Shown: positions 26,310 to 35,897, counted from the first letter of the stretch. The stretch: DNA of 64,000 nt from RUG420 sp045642465 (GCA_045642465.1 JAZUIY010000002.1:39235-103234); one strand, 5' to 3'. Translations and numbers: made by a program. Notes: generated by a model not told the origin, from the letters alone.

Positions 26310-26948
26310 ATGAGTAATTTAAGTGAACAAGCAAAAAAACTGTCTGACGGCGCTTTGACCATTCCAAACCTGCTGTCTGCTATCCGTATTGTGCTGGTCC
26401 CTGTTATCCTGGCACTGTTCTTAAACGGAAAATGCGTGGCTGCCATTATCATCTTTGCCATTTCCGGTCTTACCGACCTCTTTGATGGTAAAATTGCCCG
26501 CAAATTCAACCAGGTTTCCGAATTGGGCAAAATCTTAGACCCGATTGCTGACAAACTGACCCAGATGGCCTTAGCCGCTGCATTCTTCTTTGCATACCAC
26601 GGCTCCGACGACAAGCTGCTTCACGCATTTAGCTGGGTATTCTGGTTCTATGTAGCCAAGGAACTGACCATGCTTGTTTGCGGCTTCATCCTCATCAGCA
26701 TGAACATTACCCCAAGTGCTGCCATCATTTATGGTAAGGTTGCCACCATGGCTTACTACATTGTTATGGGCCTGCTTCTGGTTTGCGCTCCAATCATCAG
26801 CTTGACCGCATCCCTGGGCGTTTGGACCATGCCATCTATTTTGGTAGTTATCTTAGTTTCTATCTCGGTTGTACTCACCTTGATTGCTTTCATTTCTTAC
26901 ATTCCGGGCTCTGTAGCTCAGTACAAAGAAAAGAAGGCCAGCAAATAA
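26310..26948 (+). CDS. pgsA: CDP-diacylglycerol-glycerol-3-phosphate 3-phosphatidyltransferase
   Basis: 212 residues. The complete CDP-alcohol phosphotransferase motif DGx2ARx8Gx3Dx3D is present (DGKIAR, then G-KIL-D-PIA-D). Makes phosphatidylglycerol-phosphate, the committed step to PG and cardiolipin. Five to six membrane helices. RBS AAGGAGA, 12 bases after the CvpA-like gene. Confidence 0.92.
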   Translation: MSNLSEQAKKLSDGALTIPNLLSAIRIVLVPVILALFLNGKCVAAIIIFAISGLTDLFDGKIARKFNQVSELGKILDPIADKLTQMALAAAFFFAYHGSDDKLLHAFSWVFWFYVAKELTMLVCGFILISMNITPSAAIIYGKVATMAYYIVMGLLLVCAPIISLTASLGVWTMPSILVVILVSISVVLTLIAFISYIPGSVAQYKEKKASK

Positions 26949-26965
26949 CGAAGGAGTAACCTTTT

Positions 26966-29335
26966 ATGAAACAAGTGCTTTGCACAAGATGTAAGCAGAA
27001 TCCGGCTGTGGTTTTTGTCTCCCGTGTGGACGACAAGAACGCAGAACCAATTGGATACTGCATTAAGTGTGCCGCAGAAATGAATATTGGCCCGGTAAAA
27101 CAGCTTATGGACAAACTGGGCCTGAAAGATTCTGATTTGGACACCATTTCGGAACAGATGAATAACGTCATGGGCTTTAACCCGGACGAAGACTTTGAAG
27201 AAGGCGGCGTGCCGACCATGATGTCCCTAGAACAGCTTCTGGGGAACATTGGCAACATGGGTGACATCTCCGACATGGGAGACCTGTCTTCTATGATGAA
27301 CGCCATGATGGGCGGCATGGGCGAAGATATGGAAGACATTGACGTAGACACCGGTGAAGAAGATGGCAACGGACCTCGCATCCGCCGCCACCGGAAGCAC
27401 GGCACCAAAGGTCAGGAAAAGCGCCGCAAATTCTTGGGCCTCTATGCCGCTGATTTAACACAGAAGGCAAGAGAGGGAAAGATGGATCGCATCATCGGCC
27501 GTGACCGTGAAATTGAACGTTCCATCCAAATTCTTTGCCGCCGTTCCAAGAACAACCCTTGCCTCATTGGGGAACCGGGTGTTGGTAAAACTGCCATTGC
27601 CGAAGGTCTTGCACTGCGCATTGCCGAGGGCGATGTACCGGCGAAACTTCGTGACAAGGAAATCCACCTTTTGGACTTGACTGCACTGGTGGCCGGAACC
27701 CAGTTCCGCGGCCAGTTTGAAAGCCGTATCAAGGGCCTCATTCAGGAAGTCAAAGACGAAGGTAACATCATTCTGTTCATTGACGAAGTCCATAATCTGG
27801 TTGGTACCGGAGACGCCGAAGGTACCATGAATGCCGCCAACATTTTGAAGCCGGCATTGTCCCGGGGCGAAATCCAGGTCATTGGTGCTACCACCTTTAC
27901 CGAATACCGCAAACACATTGAGAAGGACGCCGCACTGGAACGCCGTTTCCAGCCGGTAAAAGTAGAAGAACCTTCCATTGAAGACACTGTTCAAATACTC
28001 ATAGGAATCAAAGAATATTACGAAAACTTCCACCGTGTTCAGATGACCGACAACCTGGTACGCCAGGCCGTCGTGCTCTCCGAACGGTATATTACCGACC
28101 GCTTCTTGCCAGACAAGGCCATTGACCTTTTGGATGAAGCTTGTACCACTGCCAACCTTCGTAACAAGGCCATTTCCGAACTGGAAGTTGCTGAAAAGAA
28201 GTTGGATGCCTTAAAGGCAGATCTTTCCGAACTGGAAGCCGAAACCGAGAAGCCGGACTACGAAGCCCAGGCCAAGGTAAAGGCCGAAATTTCTGCACTG
28301 GAAGCCACATTGCCTGGGCTCCGGGAAGCAGCCAAGGACAACCAGGTTCTGGAAGAAGACCTTGGTAAAGTTATCCAGCTGTGGACCGGCGTGCCTGCTT
28401 CCAAGGTCATTGAATCTGACCTGCGGAAACTGGCCAATCTGGAAGAGGCCTTGGCGGAACACGTCAAGGGCCAGCCAGAGGCCATCAAAGCAGTGGCCAA
28501 TGCGGTGAAACGCAGCCGCATTCAGATCAATGCCCGCCGTCGTCCGGCCTCCTTCATCTTTGTAGGACCTACCGGGGTAGGGAAGACCGAACTGGTAAAG
28601 CAGCTGTCTGCACAGCTCTTTGATACACCGGAAACCTTAATCCGTCTGGATATGTCTGAATTCATGGAAAAATTCAGCGTTTCCAGAATCATTGGATCGC
28701 CTCCAGGTTATGTAGGTTATGATGAAGCCGGTCAGCTTACCGAAAAGGTAAGACGGAAACCATATTCTGTCATCCTGTTTGACGAAATTGAAAAGGCTCA
28801 TCCGGATGTTATGAACATCCTGCTCCAAATTTTGGATGAAGGCCGAATCAATGACGCACAAGGGAGAACCGTTAACTTTGAAAACACGGTTATTGTTATG
28901 ACCTCCAACGCAGGTTCCTCCGTGAAGGAAAGCAGTGTAGGCTTCAACAAGAACGAAGCCACCGCCTCCAAGGAACATGCCATGAAGGCCCTCCGTGAAT
29001 TCCTTCGTCCGGAATTCATCGGCCGTGTAGATGAAGTAGTTTGCTTCAGAGACTTAGACGACGAAAACTACGAAGACATTGCCCGGCTTATGCTGTCCGA
29101 ATTGGAACAGCCTTTGCTGGACAAGGGAATTAAGCTCACTTACGACAATTCCATTCCGGCAGCCCTGCGGGAACGCATGGATAGCACGGTTCGTGGTGCC
29201 CGTGACCTGCGCAACGTCATCCGCCGCAATATTGAAGACAAAATTGCGGATTTAATCATTGCTGCAGACGGCGAAAATCCGAAGGAAATTCACGTGTCTC
29301 TGGATGGGGAAAACATTGCTGTAAAAGCCCTGTAA
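26966..29335 (+). CDS. clpE: Clp ATPase with N-terminal zinc finger (ClpE type)
   Basis: 789 residues. The N-terminus has CX2CX22CX2C (Cys6, 9, 32, 35), the ClpE zinc finger spacing, in place of the ClpC N-domain. A Met/Gly/Asp-rich linker follows (about 85-135). AAA-1 has GEPGVGKT, a short coiled middle domain follows near 405-455, and AAA-2 has GPTGVGKT. The loop SSVGFNK carries a VGF tripeptide suited to docking on ClpP. Unfolds proteins for ClpP. Last gene of the long operon, followed directly by a tRNA promoter; CtsR is not nearby. Confidence 0.88.
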   Translation: MKQVLCTRCKQNPAVVFVSRVDDKNAEPIGYCIKCAAEMNIGPVKQLMDKLGLKDSDLDTISEQMNNVMGFNPDEDFEEGGVPTMMSLEQLLGNIGNMGDISDMGDLSSMMNAMMGGMGEDMEDIDVDTGEEDGNGPRIRRHRKHGTKGQEKRRKFLGLYAADLTQKAREGKMDRIIGRDREIERSIQILCRRSKNNPCLIGEPGVGKTAIAEGLALRIAEGDVPAKLRDKEIHLLDLTALVAGTQFRGQFESRIKGLIQEVKDEGNIILFIDEVHNLVGTGDAEGTMNAANILKPALSRGEIQVIGATTFTEYRKHIEKDAALERRFQPVKVEEPSIEDTVQILIGIKEYYENFHRVQMTDNLVRQAVVLSERYITDRFLPDKAIDLLDEACTTANLRNKAISELEVAEKKLDALKADLSELEAETEKPDYEAQAKVKAEISALEATLPGLREAAKDNQVLEEDLGKVIQLWTGVPASKVIESDLRKLANLEEALAEHVKGQPEAIKAVANAVKRSRIQINARRRPASFIFVGPTGVGKTELVKQLSAQLFDTPETLIRLDMSEFMEKFSVSRIIGSPPGYVGYDEAGQLTEKVRRKPYSVILFDEIEKAHPDVMNILLQILDEGRINDAQGRTVNFENTVIVMTSNAGSSVKESSVGFNKNEATASKEHAMKALREFLRPEFIGRVDEVVCFRDLDDENYEDIARLMLSELEQPLLDKGIKLTYDNSIPAALRERMDSTVRGARDLRNVIRRNIEDKIADLIIAADGENPKEIHVSLDGENIAVKAL

Positions 29336-29352
29336 TAACCCGTCTTTTTCCG

Positions 29353-29381
29353 TTGACAAGCGGCGGTGGCTATGATAAAAT
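29353..29381 (+). promoter_or_regulatory. promoter of the tRNA cluster
   Basis: TTGACA (29353-29358), 17-base spacer, TAAAAT (29376-29381), 21 bases before tRNA-Gly. Confidence 0.85.
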
Positions 29382-29402
29382 AACCACCGTCGCTGAAGAT
29401 AC

Positions 29403-29476
29403 GCGGGTGTAGTTCAACGGTAGAATTCCAGCCTTCCAAGCTGGCTACGTGGGTTCGATTCCCATCACCCGCTCCA
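29403..29476 (+). tRNA. tRNA-Gly (anticodon TCC)
   Basis: Acceptor GCGGGTG/CACCCGC, anticodon loop CTTCCAA, T-loop TTCGATT, 3' CCA encoded. 74 bases. Confidence 0.97.
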
Positions 29477-29502
29477 CAGTATTTTCAGTCACCATTATCT
29501 AT

Positions 29503-29579
<77 letters not shown>

Positions 29580-29585
29580 TAATAT

Positions 29586-29663
29586 GGTGGGTATAGCTTA
29601 GTTGGTTAAAGCGCCAGTTTGTGGCACTGGAGACCGTCGGTTCGAATCCGACTATCCACCCCA
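29586..29663 (+). tRNA. tRNA-His (anticodon GTG)
   Basis: Acceptor GTGGGTA/TATCCAC with the extra G(-1) opposite C73 that marks tRNA-His, anticodon stem CCAGT/ACTGG with loop TTGTGGC, CCA encoded. Confidence 0.97.
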
Positions 29664-29670
29664 TTTATAA

Positions 29671-29698
29671 AGGTGGCTTAAATAAGCCACCTTTTTTT
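29671..29698 (+). terminator. terminator between tRNA-His and tRNA-Gln
   Basis: Stem GGTGGCTTA/TAAGCCACC followed by seven T. Splits the cluster, so tRNA-Gln depends on read-through or its own start. Confidence 0.88.
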
Positions 29699-29712
29699 AA
29701 AACTTCATATTT

Positions 29713-29787
29713 AGGGGTGTAGCCAAGTGGTTAAGGCAACGGACTTTGACTCCGTCACCGTGCGTTCAAATCGCGCCATCCCTGCCA
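29713..29787 (+). tRNA. tRNA-Gln (anticodon TTG)
   Basis: Acceptor AGGGGTG/CATCCCT, anticodon stem ACGGA/TCCGT with loop CTTTGAC, T-stem GTGCG/CGCGC, CCA encoded. The first base A pairs with T72, a slightly unusual first pair. 75 bases. Confidence 0.95.
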
Positions 29788-29788
29788 T

Positions 29789-29821
29789 GCCGTCCGAAGG
29801 AATCTTCGGGCGGTTTTTTTC
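29789..29821 (+). terminator. terminator after tRNA-Gln
   Basis: Stem CCGTCCGAAG/CTTCGGGCGG (one wobble), GAAT-type loop, followed by a run of T. Confidence 0.9.
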
Positions 29822-29843
29822 TGTCTTTTTCCTGTGTCTTTCG

Positions 29844-29872
29844 TTGTTCTGATACCTTTAATATGGTAAAAT
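29844..29872 (+). promoter_or_regulatory. promoter of the M42 peptidase-lar operon
   Basis: TTGTTC (29844-29849), 17-base spacer, TAAAAT (29867-29872), 54 bases before the start codon. Confidence 0.7.
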
Positions 29873-29925
29873 AAAATGAATATTTTAGAAAAGTTTCAAA
29901 GCTGCTTTTGAAAGGAGTAAAACCT

Positions 29926-30975
29926 ATGGATCTCGTTTCTATGCTAGAGAGCTTAACCGCTCCTGTGGGCGTATCCGGAAGCGAACGTCTTGCTGCAGAT
30001 GTGGCCATTGACCAGCTGCGCAGCCTGACGGATTTGGTTACCAAGGATGCCCGGGGGACGGTTATTGGAACCCTCAACGGAATTGGCCCAAAAGTATTGT
30101 TGGATGCCCATCTGGATCAGGTTGGTTTTATTGTTACCGAACTCTGTGAAGGTGGCTTCTTAAAATTTGATAAATGCGGCGGCACAGACCCTCGTATTAT
30201 GTCCGGCTTAGAAGTTGTGGTTTTGGGAAAGGCCCGTGTTTACGGTGTCATTACTTCCATTCCGCCACACCTGTCTGATGCTAAGGACGAAGGAAAAGCC
30301 AAGAAGGCCACCGAACTGGCCATTGATACCGGCCTTACCAAAGAAGAATGTGAAAAGCTCATCAACAAGGGTGACCGCGTTGTTATGAAAGGCGGCTTAA
30401 AAAAGCTACTTGGCAATGAAGTAACTTCTCCGGCACTGGACGACCGAGCCGGTATGGCAGTGCACCTTCGGGTGCTGCAATTGGTGCAGGAGGCCGTGGC
30501 CGCCGGCGCACCGAAGCCAAACCTGACGGTACAGTTTTCTGTACAGGAAGAGGTTGGCGGAAAGGCAGCCGCCACAGCCGCTTACGGCAGCGGAGCAGAC
30601 ATGGCCATTGCCGTGGATGTGAGCTTTGCCGAAACCCCGGGCTGTGAAAAACCGGATTGCGGCACCATCGGCGCAGGCCCTATGGTAGGTGTGGCTCCTG
30701 TTCTGGACTACAACATGACCGAAGCCATGAAGGCCATTGCCCTGGAAAAGAACATTCCTTACCAAATTGAAGTAATGACCAGAAGAACCGGAACCCATGC
30801 AGACGAAATTGCCATTACCAAAAACGGCATTCCAACGGCACTGGTTTCCATTCCTCTGAAATATATGCACACCCCGGTTGAAGTGGTAAACACCGAAGAC
30901 TTGGAACAGTGCGCACAGCTCATTGCAGCATTTATTTTGGCCCTTAGCCAGCATGCAGAAGGAGGTAAGAACTAA
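29926..30975 (+). CDS. M42 family metallo-aminopeptidase (first copy)
   Basis: 349 residues. Metal ligands of the M42 fold are visible: His in DAHLDQVG, the bridging Asp in ALDDRAG, the catalytic Glu pair in QEEVGG, Asp in AVDVSF and the last His in LKYMHTP. M42 enzymes form tetrahedral dodecamers that trim peptides; some are glucanases. ATG at 29926 follows AAAGGAG. The stop shares one base with the next gene's start (TAATG). Confidence 0.9.
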   Translation: MDLVSMLESLTAPVGVSGSERLAADVAIDQLRSLTDLVTKDARGTVIGTLNGIGPKVLLDAHLDQVGFIVTELCEGGFLKFDKCGGTDPRIMSGLEVVVLGKARVYGVITSIPPHLSDAKDEGKAKKATELAIDTGLTKEECEKLINKGDRVVMKGGLKKLLGNEVTSPALDDRAGMAVHLRVLQLVQEAVAAGAPKPNLTVQFSVQEEVGGKAAATAAYGSGADMAIAVDVSFAETPGCEKPDCGTIGAGPMVGVAPVLDYNMTEAMKAIALEKNIPYQIEVMTRRTGTHADEIAITKNGIPTALVSIPLKYMHTPVEVVNTEDLEQCAQLIAAFILALSQHAEGGKN

Positions 30976-32000
30976 TGGAAGAAAACGTTAGAATCCTCTG
31001 TGAACTGGACGGCGTTTCCGGTAGAGAAGATAAAGTCCGTGACTACATCATCTCCGAACTGCCGGGAGACGTTGCTTATCAGGTAGATAAACTGGGCAAC
31101 CTGATTTGCCACAAAGAAGGCACCAAGGGCATGGGTAAGAACAAACTGATGCTTTGTGCCCACATGGATGAAGTAGGCCTTATTGTGACCTACATTACCG
31201 ACGAAGGCCTTTTGAAGGTAGACGAAATCGGCGGTATTGACCCGGCAGTCCTCATCGGCAGACCGGTGAAGTTGGAAGGGGGCGCCACCGGCGTCATCGG
31301 CCTGAAACACGTTCACCTCTGCACCGAAGAAGAACGGGAACAGATTCCGAAACTGAAAGAACTTTACGTAGACATTGGCGCACACTCCAAGAAGGAAGCC
31401 GAATATGAAGTTTTCCCGGGAGACTATGCTGTCTTTGACTCCCAGTTCCAGGAATTCGGTACAGACAACAATAAGTGGAAGGGCAAAGCTTTGGACGACC
31501 GTGTCGGCTGTGCCATTCTCTTAGACCTGCTGAATTCCGAAGTAGACTACGACGTAGACGTAGTCTTCACCGTACAGGAAGAAGTCGGTGCCCGCGGTGC
31601 CGGCGCAGCTGCCTTCACGGTGAACCCGGACATCTGCGTGGTACTGGAAACCACCACCGCCGGTGACATTGAAGGCGTCACCGGAGAAAAGCGGGCATGC
31701 GCTTTGGGTCAGGGCCCTGTGGTTCCGTTCATGGACCGTGGTACCGTTTATGACACCGAGCTTTTCCGCATGACCATGAAGAAGGCAGAGGAACTGGAAC
31801 TGAAGGCCCAGACCAAAACCGTCATTGCCGGCGGCAACGACGCCTCTTCCGTTCAGGCATCCGGCACCGGCACCAGAGTCATTGCCATGGCAGTGCCAAC
31901 CCGTTACTTGCATTCTCCGTCCTGCGTTATGGACGCTGAGGACGTACATGCAACCAACAAGCTGCTGAAGGCCTGCCTGCCATTCTACGCTGAACTGTAA
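30975..32000 (+). CDS. M42 family metallo-aminopeptidase (second copy)
   Basis: 341 residues, diverged paralogue of the preceding gene. Ligands: CAHMDEVG, ALDDRVG, VQEEVGARGA, Glu in VLETTTAGD and His in TRYLHSP. Sequence distance from the first copy suggests different peptide specificity, perhaps as two parts of a mixed complex. Both start and stop overlap the neighbouring genes by one base, so translation is coupled. Confidence 0.9.
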   Translation: MEENVRILCELDGVSGREDKVRDYIISELPGDVAYQVDKLGNLICHKEGTKGMGKNKLMLCAHMDEVGLIVTYITDEGLLKVDEIGGIDPAVLIGRPVKLEGGATGVIGLKHVHLCTEEEREQIPKLKELYVDIGAHSKKEAEYEVFPGDYAVFDSQFQEFGTDNNKWKGKALDDRVGCAILLDLLNSEVDYDVDVVFTVQEEVGARGAGAAAFTVNPDICVVLETTTAGDIEGVTGEKRACALGQGPVVPFMDRGTVYDTELFRMTMKKAEELELKAQTKTVIAGGNDASSVQASGTGTRVIAMAVPTRYLHSPSCVMDAEDVHATNKLLKACLPFYAEL

Positions 32001-32785
32001 TGGTTACTTTAATTGAAAACCCAACGCCGGAACTGCTCTTAGAACTGCAGCAGTTTTGCAGCGCTTCTTGCCTGGGAGTGAAGGCCTTTGGCCCGCTGCT
32101 TTCCTACGGCACTTCCTATTCCTTTGTTTCCGCCTGGGAACAAAAGAATGAAGCGGGGGAGCGCACGGCGTTTTTATCCAAAGACTATGGCACTGTGGTG
32201 GCCTATTTAGCCTCTAACGCCTCAGAAGACGACTTAGAAGAACTGAAAGCGTTTCTCTCCGTCATTGGCTACAGTGTCTTAATTTCCTCCCCAGAGGTCA
32301 CAGAAACGGAACCTGCCGGTTTCCTGATGAAACTGGAACAGGGGAAGGACTGTATTGCCCAAGGGACCAAGGAACCGGTTACCTTTGTTACCGACGAACA
32401 CCTGAAGGAATTCTACGGCTTACTGGCCCAGAACAATCCAGGGTATTTCGCCGAAGACTTTGACGCCTGGCTGGTGGACTTTTCCCACCGCATCCGTCAC
32501 GGAACCGCCTCTTCCTTGCTGCTCCAAGTGGGGACAGACTTTTGCTCCAGCGCAGCGGCTCTCAGCATTACGGAGCCGGCAGTGTTCCTGGGGGCAATCT
32601 CAACTAATATAAACTGCAGGGGAAAGCATTACGCATATAGCGTACTTTCCCATCTGGCACAACAATATTCGCATAAGACGGTGTATCTCATGTGTAAACC
32701 TGAAAAGCAGGCCTTTTATGAAAAGGCCGGCATGCACACAGTGGGGACTTATGCGGAACGCAAAGGAGAAATGTATCATGCTTAA
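32000..32785 (+). CDS. GNAT-type acetyltransferase
   Basis: 261 residues. The C-terminal 110 residues look like a GNAT fold: AVFLGAISTNINCRGKHYA (with the RGKHYA acetyl-CoA loop, a variant of R/Q-x-x-G-x-G/A), then YLMCKPEKQAFYEKAGM. The N-terminal 140 residues are a separate domain without a match I know. Substrate unknown. The stop lies 8 bases inside the next gene. Confidence 0.65.
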   Translation: MVTLIENPTPELLLELQQFCSASCLGVKAFGPLLSYGTSYSFVSAWEQKNEAGERTAFLSKDYGTVVAYLASNASEDDLEELKAFLSVIGYSVLISSPEVTETEPAGFLMKLEQGKDCIAQGTKEPVTFVTDEHLKEFYGLLAQNNPGYFAEDFDAWLVDFSHRIRHGTASSLLLQVGTDFCSSAAALSITEPAVFLGAISTNINCRGKHYAYSVLSHLAQQYSHKTVYLMCKPEKQAFYEKAGMHTVGTYAERKGEMYHA

Positions 32786-34286
32786 TTCACAATGGAAAGC
32801 CATCAAAAGTGGTACCGACATTCGCGGCGTTGCTGCAGAAGGTGTTGTAGGGGAAGACATACAGCTTACCGACGAAGTGGCAAAAGCCATCGGTTACGCT
32901 TTCCCGGTTTGGCTGAAGAAACAACAGCCAAATAAGGAATCCTTTACCATTGCCTTAGGCCACGACTCCAGAATCTCTGCCGAACGACTGAAGGCAGCTC
33001 TTCTGGATCCACTGCTGGAAAGCGGCTTGAACGTGAAGGACTGTGGTCTTGCCACCACACCATCCATGTTCATGACCACCGTTGATTTTGATTGCGATGC
33101 AGCCATTGAAATCACCGCCAGCCACCATCCGTTTAACCGCAACGGCTTCAAGTTCTTTACCAAGCGCGGCGGCATTAACGGTGACGAAGTAGAAGAAATC
33201 CTGCAGTTGGCTCAGGACGGCGCCAAGGTAGAGGCTGCCGAAAAGGGCTCCTATGCAGAATATGATTACATGAACATTTACGCTGCTAACTTGCGTGACA
33301 AAATCTGCAAGGGCGTAAACGCTGACGACTATAACCGTCCACTCCGCGGCTTCCACATTGTGGTAGATGCCGGTAACGGTGTTGGCGGATTCTATGCCAC
33401 TAAGGTTCTGGAACCGCTTGGCGCCGACGTATCCGGCAGCCAGTTCTTAGATCCGGACGGCATGTTCCCGAACCACATTCCAAACCCGGAAAATCCGGAT
33501 GCTATGGCTGCCATCTCTAAGGCAGTGGTAGAAAATAACGCTGACTTTGGCGTTATCTTCGACACCGACGTAGACCGCGCCGCTTGTGTTGCCGGAGACG
33601 GTAAGGAAATCAACCGTAACGCCCTCATTGCATTGGCTTCCTGCATTGCTTTGGAAGGCAACGAAGGCGGCACCATTGTAACGGACTCCGTTACCTCTTC
33701 CGGCCTGAAAATCTTCATTGAAGAAAAGCTGGGCGGAAAACATCACCGCTTCAAGAGAGGCTACCGTAACGTCATTGACGAATGCTACCGCCTCAACATG
33801 GAAGAAATGATCAACTCTCCACTTGCTATTGAGACCTCCGGTCACGCAGCCATGAGAGAAAACTACTACCTGGATGACGGTGCTTACCTCATTACCAAAA
33901 TCATCATTAAGGCTGCTGCACTCCGCAAGGACGGCATGACCTTAGATGACTTGATTGCTGACCTGGCCGAACCGGCAGAAGAAAAGGAATACCGTATTAA
34001 GATTTTGGATCCTGACTTCCGTCCTTACGGCGAAAAGGTCATTGCTGACTTGGAAGCATTCATTGAAGCCAATGATGCTTATGTTCCGGCCGATGATAAC
34101 AGAGAAGGCTTCCGCGCTACCAAGACCGCTGTAGACGGCTGGTTCCTGCTCCGCCTTTCTGTTCATGACCCAATCCTTCCATTCAACCTGGAATCCAACA
34201 CCGAAGGCGGTGTGGAAAACATCCTGGCTGACCTGAAGGACTTCCTTCAGAAATACGACAAACTGGATTGCAGCTGCTTCCAGTAA
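32778..34286 (+). CDS. phosphomannomutase / phosphoglucomutase (alpha-D-phosphohexomutase family)
   Basis: 502 residues. The phosphoserine loop TASHHP has Ser115. The metal loop is DTDVDR and the sugar-binding loop is ETSGH. Interconverts hexose 6- and 1-phosphates for cell wall or exopolysaccharide precursors. The ATG at 32778 follows AAAGGAG and overlaps the GNAT gene. Which sugar it prefers cannot be read from the sequence. Confidence 0.88.
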   Translation: MLNSQWKAIKSGTDIRGVAAEGVVGEDIQLTDEVAKAIGYAFPVWLKKQQPNKESFTIALGHDSRISAERLKAALLDPLLESGLNVKDCGLATTPSMFMTTVDFDCDAAIEITASHHPFNRNGFKFFTKRGGINGDEVEEILQLAQDGAKVEAAEKGSYAEYDYMNIYAANLRDKICKGVNADDYNRPLRGFHIVVDAGNGVGGFYATKVLEPLGADVSGSQFLDPDGMFPNHIPNPENPDAMAAISKAVVENNADFGVIFDTDVDRAACVAGDGKEINRNALIALASCIALEGNEGGTIVTDSVTSSGLKIFIEEKLGGKHHRFKRGYRNVIDECYRLNMEEMINSPLAIETSGHAAMRENYYLDDGAYLITKIIIKAAALRKDGMTLDDLIADLAEPAEEKEYRIKILDPDFRPYGEKVIADLEAFIEANDAYVPADDNREGFRATKTAVDGWFLLRLSVHDPILPFNLESNTEGGVENILADLKDFLQKYDKLDCSCFQ

Positions 34287-34322
34287 ATTATTACTTGGCC
34301 CTTTGATTTGAGGAGAATCAAA

Positions 34323-35075
34323 ATGGAATTACAAGAATTGCTTACGAAAGTGGCATCCGGTGAAGTTTCCACCGAAGATGCTTACGAACAGTTGAAGACA
34401 CTGCCTTACGAAAATGTAGGGAACTATGCCTGCCTTGATCACCACCGGAAAATCCGCACCGGATTTCCGGAAGTGGTGTTCTGCCAGAGCAAAGTTCCGG
34501 AGCAGTGCGCCGAAATCTTCCAGCACCTCTACGAACACAACGGTTTGGTTCTGGGCACCAGAGCTTCCGCTGAGCACTATGCTGCCGTAAAGGCAGTGCT
34601 GCCGGAAGCTGTGTACCACGAACAGGCCCGTTGTATCACCGTAGGGGAGCCAAAGGAACTGGTAGGCAACGTGGCAGTTTGTACCGCCGGCACCACCGAC
34701 ATTCCGGTGGCCGAAGAAGCAGCCATTACGGCTACTATGTGCGGTGCCAACGTCCAGCGCTACTATGACGTAGGCGTGTCCGGCATTCACCGACTGCTGG
34801 ACCGCGTTGACGCCATCCGCCAGGCCAATTGCGTCATTGCAATTGCCGGCATGGAAGGCGCCCTGGCCTCCGTCATCGGTGGCTTGGTGGACGCCCCTGT
34901 GGTTGCCGTTCCAACCTCCATTGGCTACGGTGCCAATTTCGGCGGCATCTCTGCTCTGCTGGCCATGTTAAACTCCTGCGCCGCAGGCACCAGCGTGGTC
35001 AATATTGACAACGGCTTTGGCGCCGGTTACATGGCCGCCAAAATCAACCAGTCCAGTGTAGGGGGAAACAAATAA
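34323..35075 (+). CDS. larB: nickel-pincer cofactor biosynthesis protein LarB
   Basis: 250 residues. The C-terminal part has the PurE/AIR-carboxylase-like fold (VCTAGTTDIPVAEEA, later AGMEGALASVIGG and PTSIGYGANFGG). LarB carboxylates and hydrolyses nicotinic acid adenine dinucleotide in the first step to the nickel-pincer nucleotide used by lactate racemase and related enzymes. Directly followed by larC; LarE and LarA are not in the window. Confidence 0.9.
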   Translation: MELQELLTKVASGEVSTEDAYEQLKTLPYENVGNYACLDHHRKIRTGFPEVVFCQSKVPEQCAEIFQHLYEHNGLVLGTRASAEHYAAVKAVLPEAVYHEQARCITVGEPKELVGNVAVCTAGTTDIPVAEEAAITATMCGANVQRYYDVGVSGIHRLLDRVDAIRQANCVIAIAGMEGALASVIGGLVDAPVVAVPTSIGYGANFGGISALLAMLNSCAAGTSVVNIDNGFGAGYMAAKINQSSVGGNK

Positions 35076-35077
35076 AC

Positions 35078-35881
35078 ATGAAAACCTTATACTTCGATTG
35101 TTCCAGTGGCATAGCCGGAGACATGACCGTGGCAGCTCTCTTAGATTTAGGGGCTGACCGTCAGGGCTTCGAAGACCTGATTTCCGCCATGGACTTGGGC
35201 TGTCACTTACACTTTGCCGATGTAGACCGGGGTGGCTTACACGCCGTAGACTTTGACGTGGAACTGCCACACGGCCATAAACATGCTCATGAAATGACCA
35301 AGGAAGACTTGGCAAACCAGGCAGATCATGACGACCATCATGACCACCACGAGCACCACCATCATCCTCATACCCGTAACCTGGCTGACGTTACCGCCAT
35401 TATTGAAGCTTCCGGTTTAAACGAAACCGCAAAAGCCAATGCGCTGAAGGTATTCCGCATTGTAGCCGAAGCCGAAAGTAAGGTACACGAAAAGCCAATT
35501 GACGAAGTACACTTCCACGAAGTTGGGGCCATAGATTCCATTGTAGATATCTGCGGCGTAGCATACTGCCTAGACAACCTTGGAATTGAACGGGTTATTG
35601 CATCGCCTCTGGCAGATGGCACCGGCACCATTCTCTGTGCCCATGGAGAACTGCCTGTTCCGGTTCCTGCTACCAAGGCCATTACCGAGTCCCACAACAT
35701 TCCGGTCAACATTACCGACAATGTAGGGGAAATGGTCACTCCGACCGGTGCAGCCATTATTGCAGCCTTTGCTGAAGAGTTCACTACTGTTCCAGAGGAA
35801 CAAGTGGCTAAGGTGGGCTGTGGCGCCGGAAAACGGGCTTTCAAAACTGCCAACGTTCTTAAGGCAGAACTGCTGAAATAG
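35078..35881 (+). CDS. larC1: LarC N-terminal part (LarC1), nickel insertion
   Basis: 267 residues. The family start YFDCSSGIAGDMTVAALLDL and the motif VHFHEVGAIDSIVDICG are clear. A His-rich loop at about residues 85-105 (HGHKHAHE then HDDHHDHHEHHHH) probably stores or delivers nickel. LarC is the CTP-dependent nickel insertase. The frame ends in AAATAG, 16 bases before the ATG of LarC2, so the protein is split relative to single-chain LarC. Confidence 0.9.
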   Translation: MKTLYFDCSSGIAGDMTVAALLDLGADRQGFEDLISAMDLGCHLHFADVDRGGLHAVDFDVELPHGHKHAHEMTKEDLANQADHDDHHDHHEHHHHPHTRNLADVTAIIEASGLNETAKANALKVFRIVAEAESKVHEKPIDEVHFHEVGAIDSIVDICGVAYCLDNLGIERVIASPLADGTGTILCAHGELPVPVPATKAITESHNIPVNITDNVGEMVTPTGAAIIAAFAEEFTTVPEEQVAKVGCGAGKRAFKTANVLKAELLK

Positions 35882-35897
35882 GAAAGGAGCGCTTTCT

